A stretch of DNA of 64,000 nt from Desulfoglaeba alkanexedens ALDC. GTDB taxonomy: Bacteria > Desulfobacterota > Syntrophobacteria > Syntrophobacterales > DSM-9756. The position numbers were made by a program, and so were the translations under genes. Position 1 is the stretch's first letter; every line of letters begins with the position of its first letter. Shown piece by piece: positions 24,858-35,046 of this stretch. The notes under the pieces are model-generated. The model made no database searches. It was not told the origin of the DNA and worked only from the letters and a program-made list of their open reading frames with translations. The DNA lies in NCBI RefSeq assembly GCF_005377625.1, contig NZ_CP040098.1:3151279-3215278 (forward strand). Reading direction: 5' to 3'.

Positions 24858-27742
24858 GCCATCACCGGATCGTTGGCATACCCGCTGGAGACGATAACCC
24901 TGGCGTTTGGATCGATCTTCAGGATTTCCTTGACGGCCTCCTCGCCGCCCATGCCGCCGCGAACGGTTAAATCCATGATGACGATATCCACAGGATGATT
25001 GCTGTGGTAATGTTTTCTGAAGATGGCGACGGCTTCGTTCCCGTCTTTGGCCTGCAGGACCTCATAGCCGAAATGGACAAGCATCTCTTTGGCTAAATCC
25101 CGAATCATCTCTTCATCATCCATGACCAAAACGACAGCATGTGCGGTTCTCCCCGGCGATTGCACTTTTACATCACGGGATATCTGTTTCGCGGAAGCCG
25201 GCAGATAGATGGTGAAGGTCGTCCCTTCGCCCGACTTTGACCGCACGGCGATATGGCCGTCATGTTTGGTGATGATGGAGTGGGTTATGGTCAGACCCAG
25301 GCCGCTTCCCTCCTGCTTGGTGGTAAAATAGGGGTCAAAGATTTTATCGATATGTTTCTCCGGAATACCGGTACCGGTATCGGCAATGGTTATTTTTATA
25401 TATTTCTCTTTCGGCAGGCTCAGAGCTGTTTCTTTTGCGATGTCCGCGATATTTTCGCAGGAAATCGTGATGTTGCCTCCCTCCGGCATGGCCTGCCGGG
25501 CGTTGATCACGATATTCTGGATAACCCGGCTTATCTGCCCCTTGTCAATATCGGCCAGCCATAGATCATCCGGAATGGCGTAACGGCAGGTGACGTTACT
25601 GCCGTGAAGAACAAAATCCGCCGAATCGGTGATGACCTGTTTGATGGATCTGGTTTCTTTGACTGGATCGCCGCCTTTGGAGAAGGTAAGAAGCTGCTGG
25701 GTCAGATCCTTTGCCTGGATCGAGGCATCTTCCGCTTTCTTTAACAGGCGATGGGCCTTATGATCTTTTTCAATATAGATGTCCGCCAGGCTGATGTTGC
25801 CGAGGATTGCGGTGAGGATATTGTTGAAATCATGAGCTATCCCGCCTGCAAGGACACCGACGGATTCCAGCTTTTTTATTTTCAGCAATTCCTCTTCCCG
25901 CCTTTTCTGTTCGGTCACATCGCGGAATACCAGAACCACGCCGACGATATTTCCTTTGGCATCACGAATCGGGGCGCCGCTGCCGCCAATGCTTCGCTGA
26001 ATTCTGTTTCTCGCGATCAGGGCGGTATGGTTTGCAAAGCCTATGATTGCCCCGCAATCCAACACCCTCTTAACCGGATTATCGGCCGCAATGCCCGTTT
26101 CTTCGTTGATGATATGGAATATCTCGGTAATAGGCCGGCCGGAGGCCTCCTTTTGGTTCCAGCCGGTCAAATGTTCCGCGACACCATTGAGAAAGGCAAC
26201 CAGGCCTTCGGTATCGGTGGTGATGACCCCGTCGCCGATGCTGCGCAGCGTGACAAAGAGCTTCTCCCTTTCGGTGTGCAGTTGATCCTCCGCCCGCTTA
26301 CGGTCGGTTATATCCTTGACGTATTCAATCACGCCCGTAACGTGACCTTGTTCATCCTTTATCGGAAAAGAGAACAATTCGACCCAGCCTGTGGGATCAT
26401 CCTCCGATGGATAAGGGACTATTGTGGAATGCGTTTCCCCTGTTTCAATGCTCGGAGGCCCTGGACACCAGGGGCAGGGCGACTGGCGCATCTGGTATGT
26501 CTGGTAACACTTTTTGCCCGCCAGGGGCATCTGATGGGAATATACCTGTTCCATCCAGCGGTTGGTTTTGATGATGTTGAGGTCGGTATCCAGCACGCTG
26601 ATGCCATCCTGAATCGCGTCAAACACATCCTGGAGAAACCGCTCACTTCTCCTCAGTGCCAGCGCTTCCTCCGCTAGTTTCTTCTTTTCAGTCCGGAGAT
26701 GACGAAGCGCGTTTGTCAGCAGATACATCAGCACGATGATGGCAAGAATACCGGCTGTGGACACCGCCAGTGTGACGATAAATTCTGAATAATAACCACG
26801 TATTGTCTCGTCGGCGTTATAGGAGACAATATAAGCCGCCTGTTTACCCTGCACATTTTTAACCGGGGAAAAAACCACTATGAACGACGCGCCGGGCGCC
26901 ATCGCCTCAATCGCAAATGGTTCGCCGCTCCGCAGCCGCTCCTGTATTTTTGGCTTCAGGATCGCGTTGACCGCCTTCAGCGTATCATCGGGGGCATAAC
27001 CCTGTTCATACAGGTACTCATCGCTGAGGTCACTCGGCTGGTAGTTCTTTTGCTCATTATCAAAAACATTTTCTTCAACAACCCGGTGCCGAACGATAAA
27101 GGTGTACCTGTTGTGAAACTGCTGTTCCATCCGCTTGCGAATGTCGTCAAAGGTCATGCTGATTTCCACGCTGCCGAGATGTTCGCCTTGGTAGATGATG
27201 GGAAAGACGTTCCTGAAGCCGTTGACTATCCGTCCTTCTTCAAAACCGCTGACTGGAACCCGCTCTGCGTTGACCTTGTCAATGGAATACCGGACACCTT
27301 TCAAGGTGTCGCCATATTTTTCCGGGCTGTGAAACCGCAAAAAACTCTCGCTGTCGGGCAGGTGAAAATGGAGTTGCCTCACGTCCATTGCTTTCAACCG
27401 TTCATACAGCGGGCTGAGTTTTTCCAGAAGTTGCTTGCGGACGGCATGGCGGTGAGCTTCATCCGCGGAATGAGCGTCCTTGTAAATATCGAGAATCTCC
27501 GGCTTGTTTATCCAGGCGTCAAAGACAATACGGGCGGTTTCCTGATTGCCAAAGGTAATCACGCGGTATGCGGTGCTGAGTTCGTTTTGCAGCCGGGCAT
27601 AATAACTGTCTCTTTTTTGCTTAAAATTGCAGTAATTCAAAAATCCTGCGAGCCCAACCGACAAGAGGGCAATGACGAGAAAGGCAATGTCAGTTTTTAG
27701 GCGTCCCGATCTTCCTGCCTCTTTTTCCTGCACCCAACACAT
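24794..27742 (-). CDS. Hybrid sensor histidine kinase, receiver domain truncated by IS
   Basis: The open frame is 982 residues; the last about 20 codons (after GYANDPVMA) come from the insertion element. The order is: TM1 about 17-35, a large extracytoplasmic sensor to about 320 (Cache-like by layout), TM2 near 323-345, two PAS domains (about 367-480 and 500-625), HisKA with GGIAHDFNNILTAILGN, HATPase with NARQAMPEGG, DTGTGIPEKHIDKIFDPYF and GSGLGL, then a receiver starting VLVMDDEEMIRDL. The receiver keeps its aspartate in VIMDLTVRGG but loses the strand-5 lysine and last helices, now at 24101-24220. Kinase activity may persist; phosphorelay through the receiver is probably lost. Confidence 0.92.
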   Translation of the reverse strand: MCWVQEKEAGRSGRLKTDIAFLVIALLSVGLAGFLNYCNFKQKRDSYYARLQNELSTAYRVITFGNQETARIVFDAWINKPEILDIYKDAHSADEAHRHAVRKQLLEKLSPLYERLKAMDVRQLHFHLPDSESFLRFHSPEKYGDTLKGVRYSIDKVNAERVPVSGFEEGRIVNGFRNVFPIIYQGEHLGSVEISMTFDDIRKRMEQQFHNRYTFIVRHRVVEENVFDNEQKNYQPSDLSDEYLYEQGYAPDDTLKAVNAILKPKIQERLRSGEPFAIEAMAPGASFIVVFSPVKNVQGKQAAYIVSYNADETIRGYYSEFIVTLAVSTAGILAIIVLMYLLTNALRHLRTEKKKLAEEALALRRSERFLQDVFDAIQDGISVLDTDLNIIKTNRWMEQVYSHQMPLAGKKCYQTYQMRQSPCPWCPGPPSIETGETHSTIVPYPSEDDPTGWVELFSFPIKDEQGHVTGVIEYVKDITDRKRAEDQLHTEREKLFVTLRSIGDGVITTDTEGLVAFLNGVAEHLTGWNQKEASGRPITEIFHIINEETGIAADNPVKRVLDCGAIIGFANHTALIARNRIQRSIGGSGAPIRDAKGNIVGVVLVFRDVTEQKRREEELLKIKKLESVGVLAGGIAHDFNNILTAILGNISLADIYIEKDHKAHRLLKKAEDASIQAKDLTQQLLTFSKGGDPVKETRSIKQVITDSADFVLHGSNVTCRYAIPDDLWLADIDKGQISRVIQNIVINARQAMPEGGNITISCENIADIAKETALSLPKEKYIKITIADTGTGIPEKHIDKIFDPYFTTKQEGSGLGLTITHSIITKHDGHIAVRSKSGEGTTFTIYLPASAKQISRDVKVQSPGRTAHAVVLVMDDEEMIRDLAKEMLVHFGYEVLQAKDGNEAVAIFRKHYHSNHPVDIVIMDLTVRGGMGGEEAVKEILKIDPNARVIVSSGYANDPVMASHVPPAKPEACKTVDRSKRL

Positions 27743-28140
27743 GCCGACTTCCGCGCCCCTCTTCCCCGATCCGCCGTCCGTCCCCCCTCATCTTCAACGA
27801 GGGCCGGGACGACGGATGGAGTTATGTTATCGTTGGATTATGACGTTAAAAATGCAGTAGCGTAGAAAATAATAGATCTAATATTTGATGCCAAATTCTT
27901 TTTCCCCTCCCCTTGTGGGAGGGGATTGCTTCTTGTTCCCAAGCTGGAGCTTGGGAACGAGGGGAAAATTCTTTTTCCCCTCCCCTTGTGGGAGGGGATT
28001 GCTTCTTGTTCCCAAGCTGGAGCTTGGGAACGAGGGGAAAATTCTTTTTCCCCTCCCCTTGTGGGAGGGGATTAAGGGGAGGGGGGGATTTTTTGACCTT
28101 CGTTAACCTTTTTGCTTAAGGTCTCCACTTTAGAACGCTA
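27743..28140. repeat. Intergenic region with 73-bp tandem repeats
   Basis: From 27895 a 73-bp unit starting ATTCTTTTTCCCCTCCCC occurs at 27895, 27968 and 28041. Each of the first two contains a GTTCCCAAGCTGGAGCTTGG palindrome (27935, 28008). The third continues into a sequence shared with 30170-30269, upstream of the second chemoreceptor stop. Bases 27743-27894 presumably hold the kinase promoter; no boxes are convincing. Confidence 0.85.
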
Positions 28141-29760
28141 TCAAAAATCTCTGAACGCGTCGTCGTCCATCGGGATGACCTGTTCGGGATGGACGCTTCT
28201 TGCCCCGTTTCCGGGAGGTTTCCCTGATTGGGCGGAAACAACAAGCGTCTTCGACGGAAATGTCTTTGCCTGAAGCACCGGCCGCCGGCGGGGCGCTGTC
28301 TCCGTTTGCGCGGATGATACGCGGGTGGCGTTGCTTCCCTGAACCACCGTGATCAGTTCGGCGACAAACTGCTTCATCTGCATCGCCTGGGCGTTCAGCT
28401 CTTCGGAAGCCGCCGCCGATTCTTCCGCATTCGCCGCGTTCTGCTGCACCACCTTGTCCATTTCGCCGATAGCGTTGCTGATCTGGGAGATGCCCTGTGC
28501 CTGCTCCTTCGAGGCCGCGGCGATCTCGCTGACCAGCTCGCCCACCTTCTTTGCGCCGCTCAGTACCTGCTCGAACGCCTCATTCGTCTTTGAGACGATC
28601 TCCGAGCCGTTCTTGATCCGCTTGATCGATTCGTCGATCATGTTGGCGGTGTTCTTCGCCGATTCCGCCGACCGCATCGCGAGGTTCCTCACCTCGTCGG
28701 CGACAACTGAGAATCCCGCCCCCGCCTCGCCGGCCCGGGCAGCCTCCACCGCCGCGTTCAAGGACAGTAGATTCGTCTGAAATGCGATTTCGTCGATCGT
28801 CTTGATGATCTTCGCCATGTCCTCGCTGCTGGTGGTGATCTCTTTCATCGCCCCGGTGAGCTCCTGCATCGAACGGTTCGCCTCGTTGACGACGCGACCG
28901 GTCTCCGCCATCACCGCGTTGGCGTGGTTGGCGTTGTCGGCATTCTGCATCGTCATCGACGAAAGCTCTTCGATCGAGGCCGACGTCTCCTCCAGGGCCG
29001 ACGCCTGCTCGGAAGAACCCTCCGCAAGAGACTGGCTCGCCGCCGAAACCTGACCGGATGCCGAGGCCACCTGTTCGGACCCCTCGGACAACCCGGCGAC
29101 GACCCGGTTCACCGGAACGGTGATGGAGCGGGCTAGAAAAATGCCCAGAAGAGACGCGATCACGACGCCCAGCACCGTCACGATGATCGTCAGGGTGACG
29201 GCGGCGTCGGCCCCTACGGTGTTGTCGTCAGAGATCTTTTTGGAAAATTCAATCTTGCCGTGCGTCATTTTTTTGAGGTACTCGTCGATCTGACGCGCGG
29301 CCGTCATCCCCTCCCCGTTCATCAAATCCAGCGCCGAAACGGTCAGCCCGGATCCAGCAAGCTCAACCATTTTCGCCCGTATGGGGGCGTATGTTTTTAT
29401 GGCGTCCATCAAGCCGGCGAAATTCTTTTTCGCTTCCTCTGAAACGAGTGTTTTTTCATAATCCTTCGCGTAGCCGTCCATCTCGGCATCCAGCTCTGAC
29501 AGACGCTGGACGTATTTCGTCGCATCAGCCCCGGTGAGTGAGGCGACTATGACGTCCCTCAGGTTGACGCGCGTGCGTTGAAACGCCATTGAAAAGAGGG
29601 CGACCTGCCCCAACGGCTTCGCGCCGCTCTCATACAGAAGCCTGTCGCGGCCGCTAATCTGCCTGATCTCGACGATTCCAAAAACCCCGATAAAGGCCGC
29701 GATGAGGGCAACGATAAGAAACCCGCCCAGCAATTTCACGCCGATACTGTATTTTTTCAC
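28141..29760 (-). CDS. Methyl-accepting chemotaxis protein, 4HB-type sensor
   Basis: I prefer the GTG at 29760, which GGAGG precedes by five bases and gives the usual [15 protein letters not shown] start (539 residues); an ATG at 29778 would add six. TM1 is about 9-30, followed by a helical periplasmic 4HB-like sensor, TM2 about 186-206, HAMP ([18 protein letters not shown]) and a long coiled-coil signalling domain with the hairpin tip [19 protein letters not shown]. The C-terminus ends [16 protein letters not shown]. Bases 28141-29130 are almost identical to 30270-31259 of the next receptor. Confidence 0.93.
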   Translation of the reverse strand: MKKYSIGVKLLGGFLIVALIAAFIGVFGIVEIRQISGRDRLLYESGAKPLGQVALFSMAFQRTRVNLRDVIVASLTGADATKYVQRLSELDAEMDGYAKDYEKTLVSEEAKKNFAGLMDAIKTYAPIRAKMVELAGSGLTVSALDLMNGEGMTAARQIDEYLKKMTHGKIEFSKKISDDNTVGADAAVTLTIIVTVLGVVIASLLGIFLARSITVPVNRVVAGLSEGSEQVASASGQVSAASQSLAEGSSEQASALEETSASIEELSSMTMQNADNANHANAVMAETGRVVNEANRSMQELTGAMKEITTSSEDMAKIIKTIDEIAFQTNLLSLNAAVEAARAGEAGAGFSVVADEVRNLAMRSAESAKNTANMIDESIKRIKNGSEIVSKTNEAFEQVLSGAKKVGELVSEIAAASKEQAQGISQISNAIGEMDKVVQQNAANAEESAAASEELNAQAMQMKQFVAELITVVQGSNATRVSSAQTETAPRRRPVLQAKTFPSKTLVVSAQSGKPPGNGARSVHPEQVIPMDDDAFRDF

Positions 29761-30269
29761 CTCTTCCTCCATCCTCATGTCAAGAAATTAACCCCGTTGC
29801 CGCTTACTGCGGCGGACAACCGCTCCCTATACTTATGCGGCCCCCTCCATGGTAAATTTCAACCCCAGGTTAATAATCCTACCGGCGCCTCTCAAATAGA
29901 AAGGGGGTGCTCGGGAGCGATTTGACACCCGGTTCAAACAGGTCGGTCTATTGCCGATGGTCAAGTATTCCCTTCTTGTTCAGCTTGTTCCCAAGCTCCA
30001 GCTTGGGAACACAACTGTGCAGAAGCTCCGGCTTCGATTCCCATGAGGCCGTTCGCAAGCTAGAGCTTGGGAACGAGGGGAAACGGAGCTGATGCGCTCG
30101 TTGCTTCAAGGCCGTCTGGATCTACCTCACAGGGTCACCCTGGATGTCGTTCTAAAAGATCCGCACCCAATTCTTTTTCCCCTCCCCTTGTGGGAGGGGA
30201 TTAAGGGGAGGGGGGGATTTTTTGACTTTCGTTAACCTTTTTGCTTAAGGTCTCCACTTTAGAACGCTA
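29761..30269. other. Intergenic region between two chemoreceptors
   Basis: About 500 bp. Bases 29814-29925 match 31981-32090 upstream of the second receptor, so the promoter region was duplicated with the gene. A GTTCCCAAGC palindrome lies at 29987-30010 with a degenerate partner near 30053-30076. Bases 30170-30269 match 28041-28140. No gene is visible. Confidence 0.7.
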
Positions 30270-31907
30270 TCAAAAATCTCTGAACGCGTCGTCGTCCATC
30301 GGGATGACCTGTTCGGGATGGACGCTTCTTGCCCCGTTTCCGGGAGGTTTCCCTGATTGGGCGGAAACAACAAGCGTCTTCGACGGAGATGTCTTTGCCT
30401 GAAGCACCGGCCGCCGGCGGGGCGCTGTCTCCGTTTGCGCGGATGATACGCGGGTGGCGTTGCTTCCTTGAACCACCGTGATCAGTTCGGCGACAAACTG
30501 CTTCATCTGCATCGCCTGGGCGTTCAGCTCTTCGGAAGCCGCCGCCGATTCTTCCGCATTCGCCGCGTTCTGCTGCACCACCTTGTCCATTTCGCCGATA
30601 GCGTTGCTGATCTGGGAGATGCCCTGTGCCTGCTCCTTCGAGGCCGCGGCGATCTCGCTGACCAACTCGCCCACCTTCTTTGCGCCGCTCAGTACCTGCT
30701 CGAACGCCTCATTCGTCTTTGAGACGATCTCCGAGCCGTTCTTGATCCGCTTGATCGATTCGTCGATCATGTTGGCGGTGTTCTTCGCCGATTCCGCCGA
30801 CCGCATCGCGAGGTTCCTCACCTCGTCGGCGACAACTGAGAATCCCGCCCCCGCCTCGCCGGCCCGGGCAGCCTCCACCGCCGCGTTCAAGGACAGTAGA
30901 TTCGTCTGAAATGCGATTTCGTCGATCGTCTTGATGATCTTCGCCATGTCCTCGCTGCTGGTGGTGATCTCTTTCATTGCCCCGGTGAGCTCCTGCATCG
31001 AACGGTTCGCCTCGTTGACGACGCGACCGGTCTCCGCCATCACTGCGTTGGCGTGGTTGGCGTTGTCGGCATTCTGCGTCGTCATCGACGAAAGCTCTTC
31101 GATCGAGGCCGACGTCTCCTCCAGGGCCGACGCCTGCTCGGAAGAACCCTCCGCAAGAGACTGGCTCGCCGCCGAAACCTGACCGGATGCCGAGGCCACC
31201 TGTTCGGACCCCTCGGACAACCCGGCGACGACCCGGTTCACCGGAACGGTGATGGAGCGGATCATAAGGATGCTGATTCCGATTCCCAGAAAAATGGTAA
31301 TCACTAAAGTGATAATCATTGTCATAATAACTGTTGTTTTTCCTGAATCGGCCAAAATTTCTTTTCCAAGGGACACCATTTTCGCCGAGGCATCCATTGA
31401 CATATCCTCGGCAATGTTTTCCACTTCATGTATATTATCTTTCACTTTATTTACAAAGTCATTTCCTTCTCTTACAGATACTACTCTCCTACTCATTAAA
31501 AGATCGTATAGATCAGTTATATTGGATTCATATATATTCAGATTTGTCTTTATCTGATCCATACGTTCTTTCTGTTTGGGATTGGTAATCGCTTCTTGCA
31601 TATCGGCGATTCTTGCCAACAAACTTGTACGTTCTTTGTCCCATTTTTCTTTATACCCTTTTACTTTTTCAAGATTCTCCAAATTGATCAGCATGTCTTT
31701 TTCGTATCTACGCAATTGAAGGGTATGGGCACGCGCTTTGGAAGCATTTTCCGACATCTTGAAATCCGTGTTTATCGTTCTGATTACTCTGCTGGTAATT
31801 TCTTTAACCCTCCAGATACCAGAAACCGATATCAGAATTGTCAATCCAAGGATCATTCCGAACCCTATAAACAGGTTCGTTTTAATGCCTCGCTTTGTTA
31901 TGCGCAT
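30270..31907 (-). CDS. Methyl-accepting chemotaxis protein with swapped sensor domain
   Basis: The ATG at 31907 follows AAGGAGAG and gives 545 residues. TM1 is about 9-31 ([20 protein letters not shown]), TM2 about 189-215 ([20 protein letters not shown]), then the same HAMP and signalling domain as the previous receptor down to MDDDAFRDF. The sensor (residues about 32-188) is helical and unrelated by eye to the neighbour's. Its DNA (about 31262-31907) is visibly AT-richer than the conserved 3' part, pointing to domain swapping by recombination with foreign DNA. The join is at the start of HAMP. Confidence 0.93.
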   Translation of the reverse strand: MRITKRGIKTNLFIGFGMILGLTILISVSGIWRVKEITSRVIRTINTDFKMSENASKARAHTLQLRRYEKDMLINLENLEKVKGYKEKWDKERTSLLARIADMQEAITNPKQKERMDQIKTNLNIYESNITDLYDLLMSRRVVSVREGNDFVNKVKDNIHEVENIAEDMSMDASAKMVSLGKEILADSGKTTVIMTMIITLVITIFLGIGISILMIRSITVPVNRVVAGLSEGSEQVASASGQVSAASQSLAEGSSEQASALEETSASIEELSSMTTQNADNANHANAVMAETGRVVNEANRSMQELTGAMKEITTSSEDMAKIIKTIDEIAFQTNLLSLNAAVEAARAGEAGAGFSVVADEVRNLAMRSAESAKNTANMIDESIKRIKNGSEIVSKTNEAFEQVLSGAKKVGELVSEIAAASKEQAQGISQISNAIGEMDKVVQQNAANAEESAAASEELNAQAMQMKQFVAELITVVQGSNATRVSSAQTETAPRRRPVLQAKTSPSKTLVVSAQSGKPPGNGARSVHPEQVIPMDDDAFRDF

Positions 31908-33024
31908 AAGCACTCTCCTTTCAGAAGATGTGATATGAATGATACTTCTTAACTGATACTGGTTGCTGCTCACCCCGCCGGACAACCGCTCCCTATACTT
32001 ATGCGGCCCCCTCCATGGTAAATTTCAACCCCAGGTTAATAATCCTACCGGCGCCTCTCAAATAGAAAGGGGGTGCTCGGAGCGATTTGAAAATCGGTTC
32101 AAACAGGTCGATGTACTGTCAATGGACAAGTATTCCCTTCTTGTTCAGCTTGTTCCCAAGCTCCAGCTTGGGAACACAACTGTGCAGAAGCTCCGGCTTC
32201 GATTCCCATGAGGCCGTTCGCAAGCCAGAGCTTGGGAACGAGGGGAAAATTCACAATGAGAGCACCTCAGCGATATTGATCGGTAGATGCAATGGTTTTG
32301 TTAACTTAAAATTGGCCAGAAATAAGGGGGGAGTGACAACCTAAAATTGAGCATCTTGGGCGGTTGTCCTCCTGGTAGGTTGGCGTGAACAGGAGCCAAC
32401 GAGAAGGGACGAAGAGGAGTGTTCGAGATGGACCGGTACGTACTGATCAGGGCGGGGTACCGAGTACAGTTCGCCTCGTTGCCCTCGTTCCCAAGCTGGA
32501 GCTTGGGAACGAGGGGAGAGGGGAAAGCTGGAGCTTGGGAACGAGGACAACGAGGGGACATTATCGGTAGGAGCGGGCTTGCCCGCGACCCGTAAAACCG
32601 GCAATGCCGCGTTGACCCTGATCGCCGGCAAGCCGGCTCCTACAAAAACAACCGCGGTCTTGTAGGAGCGGCGCCCTCGCCGCGATGAACCAACCCCAAT
32701 GCCCCGCCCCAGCCCATCGGCCCGAGGGCTGGCCTCCTACAGGGATGCCGATCGCCGACAAGCATGCTCCTACAGCGAGGCGCCCTGGTGTTCCGTCAAG
32801 CCGATCGCCCCGGTGTTCGCCTGACACCGAAGGCAGCGATGGTAGGATTGGCCGGCACCTTTCCAAAAGAAAACGGATTTTCCGCGGCCGCAGACACGAA
32901 GATTTAAAATTCTCTGAAAATTCCACCTCGTTCCCAAGCTCCAGCTTGGGAACGAGGTGGAAAACTTGAAACCCCGGAACAATAACTCTTTTCGATGTTT
33001 GAGCATGTGGTTAAGCGAAAGTCA
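31908..33024. other. 1.1-kb gene-free, repeat-dense region
   Basis: Bases 31981-32090 repeat the upstream flank of the first receptor. GTTCCCAAGC palindromes occur near 32151, 32214, 32487, 32527 and 32929. A compound REP-like element at 32563-32645 is present in inverted orientation at 51077-51159, and further AGGAGC/GGCTCCTAC palindromes continue to about 32775. Short open frames here have no recognisable product. It looks like a landing zone for small palindromic elements. Confidence 0.75.
32563..32645. repeat. REPIN-like compound palindrome, inverted copy at 51077
   Basis: About 83 bp begin ATCGGTAGGAGCGGGCTTGC and end GCCGGCAAGCCGGCTCCTAC, with GACCCGTAAAACCGGCAA and GTTGACCCTGAT between. 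Bases 51077-51159 are its near-exact reverse complement, differing only in a few central bases. Confidence 0.85.
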
Positions 33025-34308
33025 TCAACGAAAAAGTCCTTTGCTATCCAACAGGTCGACGATTTTCTTAAGCAGGAGAAAGAATTCATCTCCTTTGGAA
33101 TCGATATCTTGGGCGGATTGTGACTTCTTCGTCCATCCATGATCGAAGCCGTTCCGGTAATACACAAGAGCGGGCAGCAGAGCCCTGATCTCTCTTTCTA
33201 TCCCGGTTTTTTCCAGTTCACTGTAAAGTGGCATCAATCCTTCCATCATACGTTTCTCATCCCCGGAAAAACGCCATTTGGCAGGTTCGAACTGCAACAT
33301 GCTCACAAAGACTTCCGCTTTGGGACGCTCATCTCGCCCCTTGGCTGTATGCATCGATGCTTTCTCATTGTGGATGAGTCCGATCGACGCGATGGTTTCC
33401 CTCATGGCGGTAAACGCTTGCATGCTGAGCTTGTGATCCAAAAGCATCCTAATAAACGCCAGCTGCCCAAGAAAATAGGCTCTATCGTAGCGTTGTGTTG
33501 CAAACTCTTCTTTGGCCAGCGTTTCAAATTTGTCCGTGAGTAGTCTGAGCAATTCCTGTCCTGCAGCTGAGGCATGAGGGAAGCGCTCGGTTATTAGCTT
33601 GACCACAGTTCGCGCTGCACTGTGAACATTATGCATATCCACATTTCGAATCCTATTGGTGACATCTTGCAGGCTATGGAGGAGCTTGGCATCATTCAAT
33701 TCTCCCAAACGGAAGGACGGAGTTGCCTTCGCTTGTCGAGCAACTTTCCCCGCGTCGGCGTCTTCCACAAGGCGACTGACACCTTCCGCCCACTCGTTGA
33801 TAATGAAGAAATTTGTCATGTCCACGACGGGAGCAAGCTCTCGATTCTTTTCATAGGCCCCATAGAATACATGTTCCACGTTCACTCGTTTAGCTTTCTG
33901 CAGAAAATGAATAGAGGTTGAAAAAACAATGGGGATCGCACGATAGCCGTGAGTTATATCGACGCTCAGGTGATCTTCGGTTTGGATGTGTTCCAAAATG
34001 GCTTCAAACCATCGCCATTGGCCTGCTTCAGTCATGTCTTCCTCCAGTGGAAGGCATACGATATGCCTTGCACCGAGATCCAGGAGTTCGCTTTTGAGGG
34101 AGTCGAAGTGCAGAGATTGAGATTTTTCTGTTGTAACTATAAGGACCAGATTGAAAGACTCCGGTCCCAAAAGTTCTACTTCCGCGGCCTGGACGAACTT
34201 GGTTCGTCTCGATTCTTTGCCGTCCATAGCATATCGGGCAAAGTCATAATCGTAAGAATCGCCTTTTCTTGTACCTAGACCCAAAAAGCTCAAGAATACG
34301 CGTCGCAT
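33025..34308 (-). CDS. CARF-HEPN ribonuclease of the Csx1/TIGR02221 family
   Basis: The ATG at 34308 has AAGGA seven bases upstream and gives 427 residues; the upstream extension is unsupported. The N-terminus MRRVFLSFLGLGTRKGD with a following YDYDFARYAMDG is typical of TIGR02221 (Csx2/Csx1 branch) CARF domains, and DITHGYRAIPIVFSTSIHFL fits the second CARF ligand loop. The C-terminal HEPN motif is R385-NGFD-H390 (RxxxxH), the RNase active site. Cyclic oligoadenylate from either Cas10 would activate it. It follows csx20 by 59 bp on the same strand. Confidence 0.88.
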   Translation of the reverse strand: MRRVFLSFLGLGTRKGDSYDYDFARYAMDGKESRRTKFVQAAEVELLGPESFNLVLIVTTEKSQSLHFDSLKSELLDLGARHIVCLPLEEDMTEAGQWRWFEAILEHIQTEDHLSVDITHGYRAIPIVFSTSIHFLQKAKRVNVEHVFYGAYEKNRELAPVVDMTNFFIINEWAEGVSRLVEDADAGKVARQAKATPSFRLGELNDAKLLHSLQDVTNRIRNVDMHNVHSAARTVVKLITERFPHASAAGQELLRLLTDKFETLAKEEFATQRYDRAYFLGQLAFIRMLLDHKLSMQAFTAMRETIASIGLIHNEKASMHTAKGRDERPKAEVFVSMLQFEPAKWRFSGDEKRMMEGLMPLYSELEKTGIEREIRALLPALVYYRNGFDHGWTKKSQSAQDIDSKGDEFFLLLKKIVDLLDSKGLFR

Positions 34309-34367
34309 GACAGTTCCTTTCTTTGCCCAATTTACCATGGCTGAATGTCTGACCTTCCAGGCGTTCT

Positions 34368-34760
34368 TCATCTCCCATAGTATCGAAATCGTTCATGCCG
34401 GAAATGGTGGGTGAGCCGGACACGGCCGTCGGGAAGGTGTTCTTCGAGGGCTTCCCGGCGGGTGGCGGAATACACGGGGATCCAGTTGCGGGCCATGGCG
34501 AACCGGACCATGAGGTAGGTGGCTCCGAAATCGCCCTGGACCAGGACGAAGTCACCGGGGCGGGCGTTCCGATCCAGCCAGTCTCTGAAAGGAGCGAGCA
34601 CGGGCTCTATTTCCGGGACCCTGGGCGGGATGGAGCCCCACAGTTCCTTGAGATCGGGCGGCAGATCAGCGATGGAGGAAACGGCCAGCGACGCCCTGGC
34701 GTCCGCGGCCTGGTCCGGGGTGAGCCGGTGGTTGAAAAGGAGAAACAGCGTATGTTCCAT
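34368..34760 (-). CDS. csx20: Csx20, type III CRISPR-associated small protein
   Basis: This frame encodes 130 residues starting MEHTLFLLFNHRLTPDQAAD. The sequence FNHRLTPDQ, PDLKELWGSIPP and GDFVLVQGDFGATYLMV match the Csx20 family. The family belongs to the CARF superfamily periphery and has been proposed to act as a ring nuclease that degrades cyclic oligoadenylate. Pairing with a Csx1-type RNase on one transcript fits an on/off switch. The ATG at 34760 has weak upstream purines. Function here is inferred. Confidence 0.8.
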   Translation of the reverse strand: MEHTLFLLFNHRLTPDQAADARASLAVSSIADLPPDLKELWGSIPPRVPEIEPVLAPFRDWLDRNARPGDFVLVQGDFGATYLMVRFAMARNWIPVYSATRREALEEHLPDGRVRLTHHFRHERFRYYGR

Positions 34761-35046
34761 GGAAATCGATTCCTCTGTCGGTTTTCGCCGGACGGCCCTT
34801 ACCGCACGCGTCGCGCACCGCGCTTTTCCAGCTTTTGCACGGGTTCGAAACCCATGTCAACCGGCATGCGGCGGGCTGGCAGGCCGCCGACATGTGCAAC
34901 CAGGCCTCACTTTGATCGGCGCCCCCATGGTTTTTGATCAGCGGAGCCAAGGTCCTGCAAAAAACCGTTGAGCGGAATCCGCCTTTCTGCTTCAATGATC
35001 GCGGGAATTTCGCAGGAAACCCGGCGGCCTGGAACAGGGGGACCGG
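34761..35046. other. Divergent spacer between csx20 and the four-gene cassette
   Basis: These 286 bp contain no credible gene; frames on both strands are short and lack family features. Promoters for both directions should lie here but no convincing boxes are seen. Confidence 0.45.
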
